Below the pieces are notes generated by a model that saw nothing but the letters and a program-made list of their open reading frames with translations, was not told where the DNA came from and searched no databases. From the NCBI RefSeq assembly GCF_020524325.1, contig NZ_JAIVKY010000006.1:328407-392406 (forward strand): DNA of 64,000 nucleotides. The letters are read 5' to 3'. Shown one piece after another: positions 8,276 to 16,250 of the stretch. Source of the stretch: Sutcliffiella horikoshii. GTDB taxonomy: Bacteria > Bacillota > Bacilli > Bacillales > Bacillaceae_I. Every line of letters starts with the position of its first letter. The first letter of the stretch is position 1. The position numbers and the translations under genes are program-made.

Positions 8276-9864
8276 GAAAAATTCCCCTTATCTTGTGATG
8301 GACCACTGTTGTTCGCGTTATCAGATGTTTTCTTCGTATGTTTGGGTTTTAAATAGGATGGCCGAGTGATATTATCCCAAACAGGCATTCTGACAAAGAC
8401 ATCCTTCTGATCTTCCAGGAGAAGCGGTGCCACTGGTGCCAGATATGGTACACCATATGAGCGTAAACCCGTTAAGTGGATGACCATGATGACAACCAAA
8501 AGGAGAACGCCGTAAAGCCCAATCAATGCGCCCATTAATATAAATGCAAACCTGAGAATCCTCGTAGCAATGGAAAAGTTATAAATAGGGGAGACAAAGC
8601 TTGCGATTGCCGTTAAAGCCACAATAATAATTAAAACACTAGAAACCAAACCGGCCTCAACAGCTGCTTGTCCAATTACCAATGCACCAACAATGGAAAC
8701 AGTCTGACCAACAGCCCTTGGCATTCTGACACCTGCTTCCCTTAACACTTCAAAAGTAAGTTCCATCAGCAATATTTCAATTACTGCCGGAAAAGGCACT
8801 CCCTCCCTTTGAGCTTGGACACTAATTAATAGGGAAGTGGGAATCAGTTCGTGATGATAGGTAGATATAGCTACATACAAGGATGGCAGCAACAACGAAA
8901 GCATAAAAGAAACATAACGGATAACCCTGATGAAAGAAGCCATGAAAAATGGTTGGTAGTAATCTTCTGTTGAAATAAAAAAATCCGTAAAAACCGTTGG
9001 CACACTCAAGGCAAAAGGGCTGCCATCAACTAACACTGCAACCTTTCCTTCTATAAGATTTGCCGCAATATTATCTGGTCTTTCTGTGTTATATGTAAGA
9101 GGAAAAGGTGTCAGTGTTTTGTCAGTCAGGTATTCCTCGATGTTTCCACTATCAAAAAGACCAACTACATTTACCTTTTCTATTCGACTTTTTACTTCTT
9201 GTACAAGGTCATGGTTGGTAATATTCTTTATGTACCCTATTACAACCGCTGTTTTTGTATCTTGGCCTACACGGTATTGCTCAAAACACAAGTTGGGGTT
9301 TCGAATCCTTCTTCTGATCAAACTAATATTCGTGTTCATTGTTTCCGTAAAGCTATCTTTTGGTCCCCTAATGATGGTTTGCGTACTAGGCTCGGTCACG
9401 CTTCTCTTCTCAATACTTCCCAAGTTAATGCATAAAGCTTGCTCAATTCCATCAATCACTATGACAGCATAACCATTTAGAAGCTTCCAGAATATTTGGT
9501 GATAACTTTCTGCAAATTTATAAGGAACAGAAGCAAAGTACTCTTTTCTAAATTCTTCTAAATCCCCAGTCTGCAAAACACTATCAGACCCTTCTGCAGC
9601 AACTAGAGGTTCGAATATCTCTTCTGTCAATCTTTCTTTAGCAATTAAGGTGTCAAAAAAATAAACGATGGCATCTCTTTTTCCTACAATTAATGTAGAA
9701 AAATGAAAATCAATGGAAAGTGAAAATTCTTTTTGTATAATTTCGTCATTATCTTTTAACGATTTCAGTAGTGGTTTGGGCGTTTCTTCCTCGGAATATA
9801 GCTCTTTATCTGTAGAACTGATATTCTCATTTTCCCCTAATAGAAAATTTTTTAGCTTTCCCAT
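8272..9864 (-). CDS. Germinant receptor A subunit (GerA family)
   Basis: A 530-residue membrane protein. The first 290 or so residues are the soluble N-terminal domain (with the family pattern KDSFTETMNTNISLIRRR near 175), followed by about five membrane helices and a charged C-terminal tail. GerA-type A subunits help recognise nutrients and form the ion channel that starts spore germination. AAAAGGAGTG precedes the start. Its start overlaps the end of the B-subunit gene by 13 bases. The germinant cannot be read from the sequence. Confidence 0.95.
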   Translation of the reverse strand: MGKLKNFLLGENENISSTDKELYSEEETPKPLLKSLKDNDEIIQKEFSLSIDFHFSTLIVGKRDAIVYFFDTLIAKERLTEEIFEPLVAAEGSDSVLQTGDLEEFRKEYFASVPYKFAESYHQIFWKLLNGYAVIVIDGIEQALCINLGSIEKRSVTEPSTQTIIRGPKDSFTETMNTNISLIRRRIRNPNLCFEQYRVGQDTKTAVVIGYIKNITNHDLVQEVKSRIEKVNVVGLFDSGNIEEYLTDKTLTPFPLTYNTERPDNIAANLIEGKVAVLVDGSPFALSVPTVFTDFFISTEDYYQPFFMASFIRVIRYVSFMLSLLLPSLYVAISTYHHELIPTSLLISVQAQREGVPFPAVIEILLMELTFEVLREAGVRMPRAVGQTVSIVGALVIGQAAVEAGLVSSVLIIIVALTAIASFVSPIYNFSIATRILRFAFILMGALIGLYGVLLLVVIMVIHLTGLRSYGVPYLAPVAPLLLEDQKDVFVRMPVWDNITRPSYLKPKHTKKTSDNANNSGPSQDKGNFS

Positions 9865-10979
9865 TCTATTTCACTCCTTTTCTTACCACTTTTTTTTCTT
9901 GTTCTGAATAGCACGATTACAAGTAATAAAAGAGGCAATGCAAACTGAAAAGGAAGGTGGACATAATATGGGACAATCTGTAACCCTTCCTCAATATGTT
10001 CAGCGAAATTATCAGTTATGATGATTGAAGACAGACAAATGATGGAACCAACAGGAAAGAGATAAGTCCGATACTCCCTTTTTGATAGCTGTTCTAAACC
10101 TTTTATTGCACCAAAAAAGAATACTCCAATTTTGACGATAATCCCGAACATGACCACAAACACAACCGCTATATCCACCCGTTCAATAAAATCCAATAAC
10201 GAGATTTCACGTGCTGCGGAAAGGAGAGGAAAATTTGACCGTTCTTTCATTTCATGTCCAAGCGTCATCACTTGAATGACAGATGAATAAACCAGTACCA
10301 ATGTACTGAGAATAACACTTGCTATAGCAAAGCCTTTTGCCTTCTTATATTTTGTTACTAGTGGTAATACAACCGTAAAAGCAATAAGCTCTCCATATGG
10401 AAAGGTCAACAGCCCGGGGACGATTGCATGAAAAATTGGTTTTATTCCCTCATCAAGGAAAGGCCTCATATTCTCAAATTCGATCTCTCCAGACATTAAT
10501 ATAAAAATCCCTACTAAAAATGTAAAAGAGAACACATAAGGAAAAAATATCTCCGAGGTTCTTGCCATTACTTCTATGCCCGAGTTCAACATGTAAATAA
10601 TCGTCAGAATAATGGTGATGCTGATAATTTCAATTGGCGTATAGATAAAAATGGTGGACACAATTAATTCGCCAAAATCCCGCAAAACCCTTGAGGAAAT
10701 ATAGATGAAATACACGATATATAGGAAACTTACTGCTCCTCCTAACCACTTGCCCAGGCAGAATTCTATTAGAGCAAATAGATTATAGCCCTTTTTTCTA
10801 CCGAGCATGAAATGCAATACATAAATATACCCTACCCCTATTAATCCAGCCAGGCTGATGGCAATCCAGACATTTTGCTTAGCCCCATCCCCTATACCTA
10901 CGACAGTGGCGCTGCCCATTTCAAAAATGAGCAATAAGATAAAAAGTTGCCATAATGAAATTGTTTCTTTATTTCCCAT
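9852..10979 (-). CDS. Germinant receptor B subunit (GerB/endospore permease family)
   Basis: A 375-residue integral membrane protein with about ten helices, of the spore-germination permease family related to amino-acid/polyamine transporters; B subunits bind the nutrient. The start is set at MGNKETISLWQLF, which opens the first helix and has AAAGGTG before it; a frame running 23 residues further upstream would overlap the preceding gene much more and has no site. It overlaps the small D-type gene by 11 bases. Confidence 0.93.
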   Translation of the reverse strand: MGNKETISLWQLFILLLIFEMGSATVVGIGDGAKQNVWIAISLAGLIGVGYIYVLHFMLGRKKGYNLFALIEFCLGKWLGGAVSFLYIVYFIYISSRVLRDFGELIVSTIFIYTPIEIISITIILTIIYMLNSGIEVMARTSEIFFPYVFSFTFLVGIFILMSGEIEFENMRPFLDEGIKPIFHAIVPGLLTFPYGELIAFTVVLPLVTKYKKAKGFAIASVILSTLVLVYSSVIQVMTLGHEMKERSNFPLLSAAREISLLDFIERVDIAVVFVVMFGIIVKIGVFFFGAIKGLEQLSKREYRTYLFPVGSIICLSSIIITDNFAEHIEEGLQIVPYYVHLPFQFALPLLLLVIVLFRTRKKSGKKRSEIEWES

Positions 10980-11211
10980 TAGCACCTTTACCCCTGCCTT
11001 TATTATTTTTGAAACGTAAATCCTGAATGATAGCAATCGATATTCCAAATAAAAATGTCAAGTAAACCATCCACTCTCGTAACCCTGGATCAAAAATGAA
11101 CAAACGTGTAAAACAATCTAAAACATTACTGTCATAGTAATAACAATCCAACATTGTCGTGAAAAGCACCAAACTTATAAATAGTAAGATAGTAAAAAAT
11201 GTCACCATCAA
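10969..11211 (-). CDS. Small two-helix membrane protein, candidate germinant receptor D subunit
   Basis: An 80-residue protein with two predicted membrane helices (about 3-20 and 48-62) and a basic tail (NNKGRGKGANGK). It is the first gene of the ger operon and overlaps the B gene. Small two-helix 'D' proteins encoded in or beside ger operons of B. subtilis and B. megaterium are known to tune germinant sensitivity, so the position and topology fit. The loop carries CYYYDSNVLDC with two cysteines that could pair. The assignment rests on context, not on sequence identity. Confidence 0.75.
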   Translation of the reverse strand: MMVTFFTILLFISLVLFTTMLDCYYYDSNVLDCFTRLFIFDPGLREWMVYLTFLFGISIAIIQDLRFKNNKGRGKGANGK

Positions 11212-11320
11212 GTTGCCTCCGGTCTTTATATACTTGATAGTATTTTCTAATTAGCACAGGATATGTAAAAAGTGTGAAATGCTGAGAAGGAAAGTCAGTT
11301 TATGTAATGGGAGAGACGGG

Positions 11321-11440
11321 ATATCAAGAAAAAAATCAATATATCAATAAGTTTTGGGATATATCAATAAATCTCGAGATATATCAAGAATTTTGAAGAT
11401 ATATCAAGAAAAAACAACTAATATCAAGAAATTGACATTA
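11321..11440. repeat. 20-bp periodic array with an ATATCAAGAA core
   Basis: ATATCAAGAA or ATATCAATAA begins at 11321, 11341, 11361, 11381, 11401 and 11421: six units at exactly 20 bp, usually with GAT just before the core. Spacers are AT-rich and variable. The array lies about 110 bp upstream of the first ger gene and just beyond the yodQ terminator. Confidence 0.85.
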
Positions 11441-11476
11441 TTCAACAATATTCGCCCTCGACCGCTGAAATCAACA

Positions 11477-11504
11477 TAAAAAAAGAATCTCTATAAAAAG
11501 AGAT
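11477..11504 (-). terminator. Terminator of the yodT-S-R-Q operon
   Basis: Minus-strand stem ATCTCT/AGAGAT with a six-base loop, then TC and seven T. It separates yodQ transcription from the ger operon downstream. Confidence 0.75.
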
Positions 11505-11512
11505 CCATTCAT

Positions 11513-12781
11513 CTATGCTTCATCGGAAATTTCACACCAGTCCATTAACAGCAGGGCAAAAATCTCCGCTGCCTTCATCATTTCTTCAATAGAAATATAC
11601 TCATTAGGATAATGCGCTACCTCCGTTGTTCCAGGCCCGCATACTACAGTAGGGATACCTGTAATTTGAGTGAATAATCCTCCATCTGTCCCCCAAGGTG
11701 ATGCTTCTAAAATCGGTTGCTTCTTTTTCACTTCTGTATACGCCTTTTCCAACTTTTTAACAAAAGGATGATCTAACTCTACTGAGCCTGGAACCCACTG
11801 TGCACCAAACCATTCAACCTCAACAGGATGATCTTTAAACCACGGATCGGTTTCACTTAAATCATTCATCCACGCTGCAAGTTCCTGTTTTACATCTATT
11901 AAATTCTCTTCCGGCCCTACTCCTATCCTTCCTTCCAACACGACCATATCTGGTACAGAGGAAGGCCAACTTCCTCCTTCTACTTTTCCAATATTTATTG
12001 GAAGTGGAATCGGAATACCTTTAAATAAAGGGTCATCTACTCTTTCATTTCTTTTCGTTTCTAACTCTTGGATTTTCTCGATAACAAAGATGCTCTTTTC
12101 AAGAGCACTCACCCCTTCATACCTCGTACCTCCATGTGCAGACCGGCCCTTTACTTTTAGTCGAAACCACATGGAACCTTGTTGTTTAGGGAATATTTTC
12201 ATATTAGTAGGTTCGGGGATTAATACCGCATCTGCAGAATACCCCCGGAGGATTGCAGCCAACGTTCCGGCCCCTCCACTCTCTTCTTCAATGACACTTT
12301 GGAAAATAACATCCCCTTTAAGTTTTACTCCGGTTGATTTCAATGCATTTAAAGCAAGAAGTAAGGAGACGTTTCCTCCTTTCATATCGGTACTCCCCCG
12401 ACCGTATACTTTCCCATCTTCCACTTTACCTTCGTATGGGTCACATTCCCACTGCAGCAAGTCTCCTTCAGGAACCACATCGATATGACCGTTCAAAATA
12501 ATGGAGCGGCCACCCCCAGTTCCTCTCCAAATTGCTACTACATTAGGGGAATCCTCAAAATTCTCGCGCGTTGAAACAAAATTTTCATGATCACTCAATT
12601 CCTTTATATTGGGTTCCCAAATATCTATTTCCAAGCCCAGTTCCCGGCACGTTTCGACTACCACTGCTTGCGCGGAACTTTCACGCCCCTGGATACTTCT
12701 TTCTTGAATAAGCTTTCTTAGGAGCTTAACAGCATTTCCCCTATTTTTACCCAACCATTCCTTAATCATTTTCTGTTTCAT
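11513..12781 (-). CDS. yodQ: YodQ, M20-family deacetylase/peptidase
   Basis: A 422-residue metal-dependent amidohydrolase of the M20 family (ArgE/DapE type). The dinuclear zinc site is visible: GHIDVVPEG (about 97-105), GRGSTDMKGG (about 127-136), IEEESGGAG (about 164-172) and, near the C-terminus, a conserved His. In the kam pathway it most likely removes the acetyl group from an acetylated beta-lysine intermediate. The ribosome binding site is AAGGGGGG. It is the last gene of the yodT operon and is followed by a terminator. Confidence 0.92.
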   Translation of the reverse strand: MKQKMIKEWLGKNRGNAVKLLRKLIQERSIQGRESSAQAVVVETCRELGLEIDIWEPNIKELSDHENFVSTRENFEDSPNVVAIWRGTGGGRSIILNGHIDVVPEGDLLQWECDPYEGKVEDGKVYGRGSTDMKGGNVSLLLALNALKSTGVKLKGDVIFQSVIEEESGGAGTLAAILRGYSADAVLIPEPTNMKIFPKQQGSMWFRLKVKGRSAHGGTRYEGVSALEKSIFVIEKIQELETKRNERVDDPLFKGIPIPLPINIGKVEGGSWPSSVPDMVVLEGRIGVGPEENLIDVKQELAAWMNDLSETDPWFKDHPVEVEWFGAQWVPGSVELDHPFVKKLEKAYTEVKKKQPILEASPWGTDGGLFTQITGIPTVVCGPGTTEVAHYPNEYISIEEMMKAAEIFALLLMDWCEISDEA

Positions 12782-12803
12782 CCCATCCCCCCTTCACCTT
12801 TTA

Positions 12804-13454
12804 TTAAATCGAAGGTGATAGTGTAAAAGAAGCCTCTGTTTTCTCTTTTACGAACTCCAAGCTAACACCTGGCATCAACTCCGTGAGCATCATTCCATCT
12901 TTCTTAATCTCAAAAACTGCTAAATCGGTTATAATCATGTTCACACAATTTGGTGTTGTTACAGGTAAACTGCATGACTTAACAACTTTTGAGTTTCCAT
13001 ATTTATCAGTATGACTCATCAATACAATCACTTTTTTAGCTTTCTGTGAAAGTTCCATGGCCCCGCCCATACCCGGAACCCTTTTGCCCGGTACAATCCA
13101 GTTTGCCAGATCACCTTTTTCAGACACTTGCAATGATCCTAAAATCGTAATATCAAGTTTTCCTCTTCTGATCATTCCAAATGCTAGCGCACTATCAAAG
13201 TAGGAAGCACCTGGCTGGATAGATACCGGAAACCCTGCTGCATTGCAAAGATTCTCATCCTCTTCTCCTGGCAATGGAGTCGATCCCATCCCTAACACAC
13301 CATTTTCGGCTTGGAAAAAGACATGAGTATTTTCAGGCAAGTGATTGGGAACTAAAGAAGGAATGCCTATTCCTAAATTTACGACCATACCATTTTCTAT
13401 TTCTTTCGCTGCTCTTTTGGCAATCAAGTTCCGTATGTTTCCTCCCATACCCAT
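12804..13454 (-). CDS. yodR: YodR, CoA-transferase subunit B
   Basis: A 216-residue beta subunit of a family I 3-oxoacid CoA-transferase. The catalytic glutamate lies in FQAENGVLGMG (about residues 48-58), the ENG motif of the family. With YodS it should transfer CoA to the keto acid left after amino-group removal, possibly with the help of acetoacetate or succinate; the real acceptor is not known. Its start lies inside the end of yodS (31-base overlap), which fits a tightly coupled two-subunit enzyme. Confidence 0.93.
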   Translation of the reverse strand: MGMGGNIRNLIAKRAAKEIENGMVVNLGIGIPSLVPNHLPENTHVFFQAENGVLGMGSTPLPGEEDENLCNAAGFPVSIQPGASYFDSALAFGMIRRGKLDITILGSLQVSEKGDLANWIVPGKRVPGMGGAMELSQKAKKVIVLMSHTDKYGNSKVVKSCSLPVTTPNCVNMIITDLAVFEIKKDGMMLTELMPGVSLEFVKEKTEASFTLSPSI

Positions 13455-14140
13455 GTCCAGTTCACCCCCTCACTTTGAACCATATAATCCACATATACTC
13501 CAGGCACGACGATTTCTTCTGGATCCAATTCTCCTAAGGGAACGAATTCTTCTACTTCCACAATAGTCTTTGTTCCTGCCATCGCCACAAGTGGATTGGT
13601 GTTCCTGGCACTTTTGTCAAAAATAAGATTTCCATATGGATCTGCTTTTTTTGCAAAGACTATGGAAAGATCTGCCGTCAACGCCGTTTCGAGAATATAT
13701 TCTTTTCCATCTGATGTAAGAATTTTCTTGTTTTTTGTTACTATGTCACTCGTAATCCCAACGTCTACTAGGATGCCGCCTAACCCGACCCCACCAGCTC
13801 TGATTCTTTCCGCTAATGTTCCCTGCGGACTGAACTCGACTTCCAATTCATTATTGGTCATCATTTTGCCTGCAACGGGATTAGAGCCAATATGGGAAGC
13901 GATTAATTTTTTTGCCTTTCCTGCACAAACAACTTTTCCAATACCTATCGTTGGAAACCCTGCATCATTTCCGATTAGTGTCAGGTTTTTGACACTAGAT
14001 TCTAAGAGTGTATTAACCAGCTTTGGAGGTGTCCCTACTCCGCCAAACCCGCCAAACATCAAGGTCATTCCATCAAAAAACAGATGACGGACCACTGCCA
14101 GCTCAACAATTTTATTGAATGTATTTTCCACTTTCACCAT
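13424..14140 (-). CDS. yodS: YodS, CoA-transferase subunit A
   Basis: A 238-residue alpha subunit of a family I CoA-transferase, with the glycine-rich CoA-binding stretch FGGFGGVGTP (about 29-38) and the GAxGVGGxLxD-like GGVGLGGILVDVG. It pairs with YodR. AAGGAGTGG precedes the ATG. In B. subtilis the operon is read in the sporulating mother cell by sigma-E; the same may hold here. Confidence 0.93.
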   Translation of the reverse strand: MVKVENTFNKIVELAVVRHLFFDGMTLMFGGFGGVGTPPKLVNTLLESSVKNLTLIGNDAGFPTIGIGKVVCAGKAKKLIASHIGSNPVAGKMMTNNELEVEFSPQGTLAERIRAGGVGLGGILVDVGITSDIVTKNKKILTSDGKEYILETALTADLSIVFAKKADPYGNLIFDKSARNTNPLVAMAGTKTIVEVEEFVPLGELDPEEIVVPGVYVDYMVQSEGVNWTWVWEETYGT

Positions 14141-14153
14141 CCCGGTCCACTCC

Positions 14154-15485
14154 TTACAATTCTGCTTGAAGTTCGTTTAGTGTCAGCTCTAGGATGGTAA
14201 TCAGTTCATCCATTTCCTGTTGGTTGATTGAAAGCGGCGGTGCAATAATGACTGCATCTCCTCCTACCCCTTCAATACCTGCAGAGGCAGGATAGATGAG
14301 CAAACCATTCTTCTGGGCTAACTCTACAAACCTTGTTGTGACCGCTTTTTCATGTGAGTAGGGATACTTAGTCGCAAGATCTGCAACTATTTCTATTCCA
14401 AGCAAAAGTCCCTTACCTCTAACGTCGCCAATAAAGGTGTACGTTTGTTTTAATTGATTTAATTTCTGCAACAAATAATCTCCCAATTGTTCGCCATTAC
14501 TTACAAGGTTTTGGCTTTCGATGTATTCTAAAACAGCCAATGCGACTGCTGCCGATTGAGGATTGGCACTGTACGTATGCCCACTCATAATTACCTTTGA
14601 ACCTTTTAGAATACTTTCAACTATCCTTTCACTGACAAGTGTTGCTGCAATAGGTGTATAACCTGCACTCATGCCTTTGCCAATACAGATGATGTCCGGC
14701 GTCACGTTCCAATGTTCCATGGCAAACATTTTCCCGGTTCTTCCGATGCCTGTCATTACTTCGTCTGCAATAAAAAGAATGTCATGCTTTTTACATATCC
14801 CTGAGATCTTTTGATAATACCCATCAGGCGGACATATAGCTCCAGCTGCTGCACCGATTACCGGCTCCGCTACAAAAGCTGCGATATTCTCTTCCCCAAT
14901 TTCCAGGATGGCACGCTCTAGGTCCTCTGCACATTTCAAACCACATGAAGGGTAATCCAAATTAAACGGACAACGGTAACAATAAGGCGGCTCTACAACA
15001 GGCGATTTTTCCAATAAAGGCTCAAACCTCTTCCTGCGATCTGCGTGTCCCGATAAAGACAATGCCCCTATTGTAATACCGTGGTAACTTTTCCAGCGGG
15101 AGATAATTTGGTTTTTGTCGGGTTTTCCTACCTCTTGCCAATATTGGATGGATATCTTCATCGCCGTTTCCACAGCTTCTGTACCACTGTTAACAAAAAA
15201 CGACCAATTAATATCTCCTGGTGTAATGGAACTTAATTTTGTTGCCAGTTTTTCTGCTGGAACACTGCTAAACTGCGAACGATATACAAATGATACTTTG
15301 CTTGCCTGATCAGCCATCGCATCTATTACAGCTTGTACATGATGACCAATGCTTGCCGTGACAGCACCAGAAGATCCATCCAAATACTTCTTCCCAGTGA
15401 CATCATACAGATAAACTCCGTTTCCGTGGCTAATCACCGGATACTCTTTATCTAATAAAGGCTTGATAAGATAGGATTGATCCAT
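14154..15485 (-). CDS. yodT: YodT, class III aminotransferase
   Basis: A 443-residue PLP-dependent aminotransferase of the omega-transaminase (class III) type. The PLP aspartate is in FIADEVMTGIGRTG (about residues 236-249) and the PLP lysine in ICIGKGMSAGY (about 270). Four cysteines (CYRCP... CGLKC, about 169-185) form an extra metal-site-like cluster. It likely removes the amino group from beta-lysine or its acetyl derivative. It is the first gene of the operon, with AAAGGAG before the ATG and a roughly 110-base leader. Confidence 0.93.
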   Translation of the reverse strand: MDQSYLIKPLLDKEYPVISHGNGVYLYDVTGKKYLDGSSGAVTASIGHHVQAVIDAMADQASKVSFVYRSQFSSVPAEKLATKLSSITPGDINWSFFVNSGTEAVETAMKISIQYWQEVGKPDKNQIISRWKSYHGITIGALSLSGHADRRKRFEPLLEKSPVVEPPYCYRCPFNLDYPSCGLKCAEDLERAILEIGEENIAAFVAEPVIGAAAGAICPPDGYYQKISGICKKHDILFIADEVMTGIGRTGKMFAMEHWNVTPDIICIGKGMSAGYTPIAATLVSERIVESILKGSKVIMSGHTYSANPQSAAVALAVLEYIESQNLVSNGEQLGDYLLQKLNQLKQTYTFIGDVRGKGLLLGIEIVADLATKYPYSHEKAVTTRFVELAQKNGLLIYPASAGIEGVGGDAVIIAPPLSINQQEMDELITILELTLNELQAEL

Positions 15486-15593
15486 AAACGATTACTCCTT
15501 TCCACAACTGTCCTGTAACCGTTTACTAGCAATGGTTGCCCCTCTAATCAAGAGGCAGGGTAAATCCTGGCAGTCGTTAAGCTAGCTTACTTC

Positions 15594-15614
15594 CATTCTA
15601 TGTTCAATAGAATG
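15594..15614 (-). promoter_or_regulatory. 8-bp palindrome overlapping a possible sigma-E -10 box before yodT
   Basis: CATTCTAT and ATAGAATG flank a five-base loop. On the minus strand the right arm reads CATAGAAT, close to the sigma-E -10 consensus CATACAAT; a good -35 box is not evident. It could be an operator, a promoter, or both. The roughly 110-base leader to yodT also has a short CCTCT/AGAGG hairpin. Confidence 0.4.
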
Positions 15615-15667
15615 AAATCTTTCGTTCAATTTATGGATAAATAAACAGTCTTAGTTGTTTGTGTATC

Positions 15668-15800
15668 GACGCTGTTCCTTTCCGCAAATGGCTTCGCTTT
15701 CCGCGGGACGGTGCTTGAGCCTCCTCGCTGCGCTGTGGGGTCTCAAGCTACCGTTACTCCCCCGCTGGAGTATCCGCCATTTGCTCCAATCCACAGCAGG
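15668..15800. repeat. GC-rich palindromic element, subtype A
   Basis: Nearly identical to the copy near 2.4 kb: it starts CTGTTCCTTTCCGCAAATGG, contains GGTGCTTGAGCCTCCTC and ends ATTTGCTCCAATCCACAGC. It lies between yodT and a YjcZ gene and is followed by a subtype-B element 80 bp on. Confidence 0.85.
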
Positions 15801-15880
15801 AAATTACATAAAAGTAATTTTATTGGCTTTTCAGTAACTCGTTAGATATTTTTTTTTGCCTTAAGTTGAATGGAGTCTCC

Positions 15881-15950
15881 TTGTTGATTGAAGTGGAAGG
15901 CGCGAAGACGCCCGCAGGCAAGCGAAGCGCCTCGAACGGAAATCAACAGT
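15881..15950. repeat. Subtype-B palindromic element with internal deletion
   Basis: Both ends of subtype B are present (GTTGATTGAAGTGGAAGGCG and GAACGGAAATCAAC), but the middle part found in the 28.9-kb copy is missing, leaving about 65 bp that fold end to end. Confidence 0.75.
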
Positions 15951-15970
15951 ATTTGATGACATCTAAACTC

Positions 15971-16007
15971 AAAAAAAAAGCATCACTCCCATTATCTGAG
16001 TGATACT
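15971..16007 (-). terminator. Terminator of the 16.0-kb YjcZ-family gene
   Basis: Minus-strand stem GTATCACTC/GAGTGATGC with one G-U pair, followed by nine T. Confidence 0.8.
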
Positions 16008-16020
16008 TCTTAAACTTATC

Positions 16021-16164
16021 TTATTTGCAATAGCAAGCTCCGACAATGATTAACAAAATGAATAGAACTACGATCAAAACGAATGTATTTCCACAGCCGT
16101 ATGCCGGGGCAACTTGGGATGGGTAGCCGCATGGTCCACATGTGTAGTAACAGTAATCGTGCAT
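16021..16164 (-). CDS. YjcZ family sporulation protein (47 aa)
   Basis: A tiny protein: a Cys/Tyr/Gly/Pro-rich head (HDYCYYTCGPCGYP) then one membrane helix (FVLIVVLFILLIIVGA) and a CYCK tail, the hallmark of YjcZ/SscA-type spore proteins. The ATG chosen lies eight bases after GGAG; another ATG two codons earlier is too close. A good sigma-K-type promoter lies upstream, so expression in the late mother cell is likely. Two paralogs lie near 28.5 kb. Confidence 0.85.
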   Translation of the reverse strand: MHDYCYYTCGPCGYPSQVAPAYGCGNTFVLIVVLFILLIIVGACYCK

Positions 16165-16195
16165 GGTCATCACTCCTGTTTAATATTTACACTTC

Positions 16196-16223
16196 TACAC
16201 TATGATATAGGTGGCTGTCCCGT
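16196..16223 (-). promoter_or_regulatory. Sigma-K-type promoter of the YjcZ gene
   Basis: On the minus strand CATAGTGTA fits the sigma-K -10 consensus CATANNNTA exactly, and an AC dinucleotide lies 17 bases before it as the minimal -35 box. The leader to the gene is about 25 bases. Confidence 0.6.
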
Positions 16224-16250
16224 ATGTGCATATGCCCATTTTTCAAAAAT

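Noticed and set aside
10979..11048. Extended N-terminus of the first GerB subunit
   Set aside because: The extra 23 residues have no ribosome binding site and overlap the small D-type gene; the family starts near MGNKETISLWQ.
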